A DNA stretch of 16,970 nucleotides from an uncultured Prevotella sp. (GTDB taxonomy: Bacteria; Bacteroidota; Bacteroidia; Bacteroidales; Bacteroidaceae): assembly GCF_900549175.1 (NCBI RefSeq), contig NZ_URNN01000074.1, positions 1 through 16,970 on the forward strand, written 5' to 3'. Of the stretch, positions 14,390-16,970 are shown in pieces (the first letter of the stretch is position 1; every line of letters starts with the position of its first letter). The notes under the pieces were generated by a model. It was not told the origin of the DNA and searched no databases. It saw only the letters and a list, made by a program, of their open reading frames with translations. Position numbers and translations under genes: made by a program.

Positions 14390-15487
14390 ATGAAGAAAAC
14401 ATTAAGAACATTACTGATAGGTGCAGCCATGGCTCCGATGCTGTCATCATGTATGGATGATGGTGTCAGCAATGCCGGATTTTCCCAAGTGGCGATGACG
14501 GCGCAATATGCCAATGACACGTTAGGTGGCGTGTCGTTTGTCGCTTACGGACCTTGGACGATAACGCAGAATTCCGGTGCCGGTTGGTGTAAGATGTATC
14601 TGAATAACGGTTCGGGCAATGCCATCTATTATATTCCCGTTCATTTCGACCAAAACAGATCTGGAGAAGCACGTACGGCTGCTTTTAGGATTGGTGACAC
14701 ACGGACTGACGATGCTTATATCAATTTCACCATGTTCCAATATGCCACACGCGGTGACGGCTCGTTGGGCAATGCCGCTCTTGTACGCTCCATCGTCGGC
14801 GAAAGCAAAGATGCCGGCGGTAATGTCATAGGCAACAGCAGCATTGACATTGTATACGACGAAGTTTGCCGTCCGTTGTCTCTTGTGATGAAGGACGGTG
14901 AGACAACTCTGCGTAAATTGAACATTGCCTATACCGACAGTATGATGTTTGTGGGCACCGGTTCAAGTACATTGTCCGCCCCGATCAGCAACGGTTATCA
15001 GCCGGACAGGCTTGTGTCTGAAAAAGATACCGTGGGCTACTATGAACAGCTGAATCTCGGCTCGTCGCAATATGCTTTCAATGTGGAGGAGCATAAGAAC
15101 AGCGGGGAAATAATGGCACAGTCCTTTTTGCTTGTGAAGCAGAATCTCAGTCCAGACAGTGAGCACACGGCCGACAGTGTGAGGTATATACATATACATC
15201 CCGACGGCACGCGTTATTTGGAGAAGATGAAGATGAGTTACAGCGACAAGAGCAACCGCAGCCAGTCGGTCGATGCCAACCAGCTCCTGCTCGGTGTGAA
15301 AGAGTGCAACCCCTACATGCTTCTGTCTTTATACCGTCATGCCCGCAGCAGTAAGATGATATCGAAGGCTGAGACAGAAAACGGTGATTTCATTGTGGAG
15401 ACCACCCACAACCAAGACAACAGTGTGAGGACGATGACAGTAACCGACAAGCGCGGCAACAAGACAACATACACGTTCGGCTATTGA
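14390..15487 (+). CDS. BACON-like domain lipoprotein of unknown function
   Basis: Predicted exported lipoprotein of 365 residues. The signal peptide MKKTLRTLLIGAAMAPM ends in a lipobox LSSC with Cys21. Residues about 30-118 look like a BACON-type beta-sandwich (FVAYGPWTITQNSGAGWC, then IYYIPVHFDQNRSGEARTAA and INFTMFQYATRGDG). BACON domains are often found in Bacteroidetes surface glycan-binding proteins. The second part, about 125-365, is rich in short strands with a tail YLEKMKMSYSDKSNRS and MTVTDKRGNKTTYTFGY. This resembles DUF4595-type proteins, an uncertain match. The ligand is unknown. It sits between the translation genes (33 nt gap) and purN (40 nt gap). I see no separate promoter, so it may ride on the rplY transcript. 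Confidence 0.75.
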   Translation: MKKTLRTLLIGAAMAPMLSSCMDDGVSNAGFSQVAMTAQYANDTLGGVSFVAYGPWTITQNSGAGWCKMYLNNGSGNAIYYIPVHFDQNRSGEARTAAFRIGDTRTDDAYINFTMFQYATRGDGSLGNAALVRSIVGESKDAGGNVIGNSSIDIVYDEVCRPLSLVMKDGETTLRKLNIAYTDSMMFVGTGSSTLSAPISNGYQPDRLVSEKDTVGYYEQLNLGSSQYAFNVEEHKNSGEIMAQSFLLVKQNLSPDSEHTADSVRYIHIHPDGTRYLEKMKMSYSDKSNRSQSVDANQLLLGVKECNPYMLLSLYRHARSSKMISKAETENGDFIVETTHNQDNSVRTMTVTDKRGNKTTYTFGY

Positions 15488-15527
15488 TAAACAGTATTAA
15501 TCATCGCTTTTCCCACATTGACATAAT

Positions 15528-16103
15528 ATGATCAACATAGCCATATTCGTTTCCGGCACAGGCAGTAATTGTGAAAACATAATCCGCCATTTCAGCGGAA
15601 ACAGCAACATAAGGGTGGCGCTGGTGCTCAGCAACCGTGCCGATGCCTATGCCGTGGTACGTGCCGGAAAGTATGGAATACCGGCTGAAGTGATGACTAA
15701 AGCAGAGTTTAATGACGGGGAAAGCCTGCCGGCAATGATGGAGCGATATTCTATCGGCTTCATCGTGCTGGCAGGCTTTCTGCTTATGATTCCTCCGTTT
15801 CTCATCGAGCGTTACCCACGCCGCATAGTCAACATACATCCGGCACTGTTGCCCAAGTATGGCGGCAAAGGCATGTACGGCCGTCATATCCACGAGGCTG
15901 TCAGAGCCAATAACGAGACGGAAACAGGCATTACCATACATTATGTGAGCAATGTGTGTGATGGTGGCGAGATAATATTCCAGGCTTCAACTCCTGTCTC
16001 CCCGTCAGACACACCCGATGAAATTGCAGCCAGTGTGCATCGTCTTGAGCAGCTGCACTTCCCCCGTGTGGTGGAAGAGACCATTAAAAAGAGTGATTTA
16101 TGA
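15528..16103 (+). CDS. purN: Phosphoribosylglycinamide formyltransferase (GAR transformylase 1)
   Basis: Third step of purine synthesis: it transfers a formyl group from 10-formyltetrahydrofolate to GAR, in the cytoplasm. The 191-residue protein has the family size. The phosphate-binding loop SGTGSN lies at residues 9-14. The catalytic pair Asn102 and His104 lies in NIHPALLPKYGGKG, and Asp145 in CDGGEII, matching Asn106/His108/Asp144 of the Escherichia coli enzyme. No other pur gene is present. The end overlaps the antiporter start by four bases (ATGA), which implies translational coupling to an unrelated transport gene. No promoter is evident in the 40-nt gap before it. Confidence 0.97.
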   Translation: MINIAIFVSGTGSNCENIIRHFSGNSNIRVALVLSNRADAYAVVRAGKYGIPAEVMTKAEFNDGESLPAMMERYSIGFIVLAGFLLMIPPFLIERYPRRIVNIHPALLPKYGGKGMYGRHIHEAVRANNETETGITIHYVSNVCDGGEIIFQASTPVSPSDTPDEIAASVHRLEQLHFPRVVEETIKKSDL

Positions 16104-16970
16104 TTCTGCACATCATATATATAATAATAGGTGTCGTACTTGTACTGTGGGGTGCCGACCGTCTCACGGAAGGGGCTTCTGCGCTTGCCCGCAGGATGAA
16201 CGTGCCCGAAATAGTCATCGGACTGACCATCGTGGCTGCCGGAACATCTGCCCCCGAGCTTTTTGTCAGTCTGATGTCGGCACTGAAGGGTACGCCCGAT
16301 CTTGCCGTTGGCAACGTCGTGGGCAGCAACATTCTCAATACGATGCTCATAGTGGGGTGTGCCGCAATGGTGGCTCCGATGAGCATATCGCGTTCCACCG
16401 TGCGCAAGGACATTCCTTTTGCCGTGGCGGCCTCGTTGCTTTTGTGCGTTCTTTGCATGGACGGCTTCGGCACTTTCCGTATTCGTGGCAATCTTATAAG
16501 CCGTATTGACGGACTCTTGCTTCTTGCCGGCTTTGCCGTTTTCATGGGTTATACCATGCGTGTTGCGAAGAAAGAGGCTGCGTCTGATGAAAAGTCGGAT
16601 TGTGTAATGACAGATGCGGAGGTTCGCCGGGAGTCGATGGGTGTGTTGAAGTGCATGGCATTTGTTGTCATCGGCCTTGCCTGCCTCATCTTCGGCAGCA
16701 ACCTGTTTGTCGATTCGGCATCGGCTGTTGCCGCCGGTCTTGGTGTCGGTGAGAGCGTAATCGGCCTTACCATTGTTGCCGGAGGCACATCTTTGCCCGA
16801 ACTGGCCACAAGTGTCATGGCTGCCCGTAAGGGCCGGTCGGCCTTGGCCATAGGCAACGTTCTCGGCAGCAATGTCTTCAATATCCTCGCCATTCTTGGC
16901 GTAACAGCCGCGATATGTCCCATGCAAATCAATGGCATCACCAAATACCGGAGTATAGTCCACCTTAAAG
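16100..16970 (+). CDS. Sodium/calcium (CaCA family) antiporter, 3' end outside window
   Basis: Predicted inner-membrane cation/Ca2+ exchanger of the YrbG type. The reading frame is open from ATG 16100 to the last base: 290 codons with no stop. The family is usually 310-330 residues, so a small part is missing. The two inverted alpha-repeats are clear: GLTIVAAGTSAPE with GNVVGSN (ion-pathway motifs at residues 48-53 and 71-77), and GLTIVAGGTSLPE with GNVLGSN (229-234 and 252-258). Hydrophobic segments surround them, and a charged loop near residues 155-185 separates the halves. The ATG overlaps the purN TGA (ATGA). Ion specificity cannot be set from sequence alone. Confidence 0.93.
   Translation, partial: MILHIIYIIIGVVLVLWGADRLTEGASALARRMNVPEIVIGLTIVAAGTSAPELFVSLMSALKGTPDLAVGNVVGSNILNTMLIVGCAAMVAPMSISRSTVRKDIPFAVAASLLLCVLCMDGFGTFRIRGNLISRIDGLLLLAGFAVFMGYTMRVAKKEAASDEKSDCVMTDAEVRRESMGVLKCMAFVVIGLACLIFGSNLFVDSASAVAAGLGVGESVIGLTIVAGGTSLPELATSVMAARKGRSALAIGNVLGSNVFNILAILGVTAAICPMQINGITKYRSIVHLK

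Noticed and set aside
15941..16963. Long minus-strand open frame of 340 codons opposite purN and the antiporter
   Set aside because: The plus strand encodes clear purN and CaCA alpha-repeat motifs over the same bases; the minus frame gives a His/Thr/Gly-rich sequence without family features.
1..16970. tRNA, rRNA, transposase or phage genes
   Set aside because: I saw no cloverleaf-like segments, rRNA words or transposase/integrase motifs on either strand by eye.

Overview
The window looks like ordinary chromosome from a Bacteroidales bacterium, most likely Prevotella or a close relative. Four signs support this. Several promoters match the Bacteroidetes form (TTTG/TTG, 19-20 nt, then TAnnTTTG), and Shine-Dalgarno sequences are mostly absent. 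There is a lineage-typical cluster nusB (long form), yajC, ybbR-like, coaE, DUF5606-like. There is a GH10 xylanase whose catalytic domain is split by a carbohydrate-binding insert, as described for Prevotella and gut Bacteroides. Several envelope proteins (GIN-domain lipoprotein, BACON-like lipoprotein, two-step OMP_b-brl-type receptor) belong to families concentrated in this phylum. The species assignment is inference.

Layout. 1-177: intergenic, with a partial inverted repeat. 178-948 (+): GIN-domain lipoprotein. 956-1094: perfect 42-bp inverted repeat between convergent genes. 1103-2158 (-): aroB. 2327-5290 (+): TonB-dependent-receptor-like outer-membrane protein with Gly/Arg-rich segments, closed by a hairpin terminator (5292-5397) that abuts the promoter of the xylanase gene (5428-7767, +). 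7766-7811: strong terminator whose U-tract faces the minus strand. 7921-8946 (-): LacI-type regulator with a TTG start. 9023-12498 (-): DUF5606-like, coaE, ybbR-like, yajC and nusB, read in the order nusB to DUF5606. 12499-12764: divergent promoter region. 12765-16970 (+): rplY, pth, hslR-like, BACON-like lipoprotein, purN, and a CaCA sodium/calcium antiporter that runs off the window.

How the genes work together. The two arms leaving 12.5 kb are mainly housekeeping: transcription antitermination, secretion accessory and CoA synthesis leftward; ribosome, peptidyl-tRNA recycling, purine synthesis and ion transport rightward. Gene packing is tight (TAATG overlap, TAA/ATG abutments, ATGA overlap), so two long divergent transcripts are likely. 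The left half is more accessory: surface lipoprotein, outer-membrane receptor-like protein, secreted xylanase and a LacI regulator that could respond to a sugar.

I found no convincing new defence, mobile or biosynthetic system. The most unusual material is non-coding: a set of long AT-rich inverted repeats at gene ends, one with perfectly identical 42-nt arms, whose sequence motifs also appear in the 3' end of lacI.
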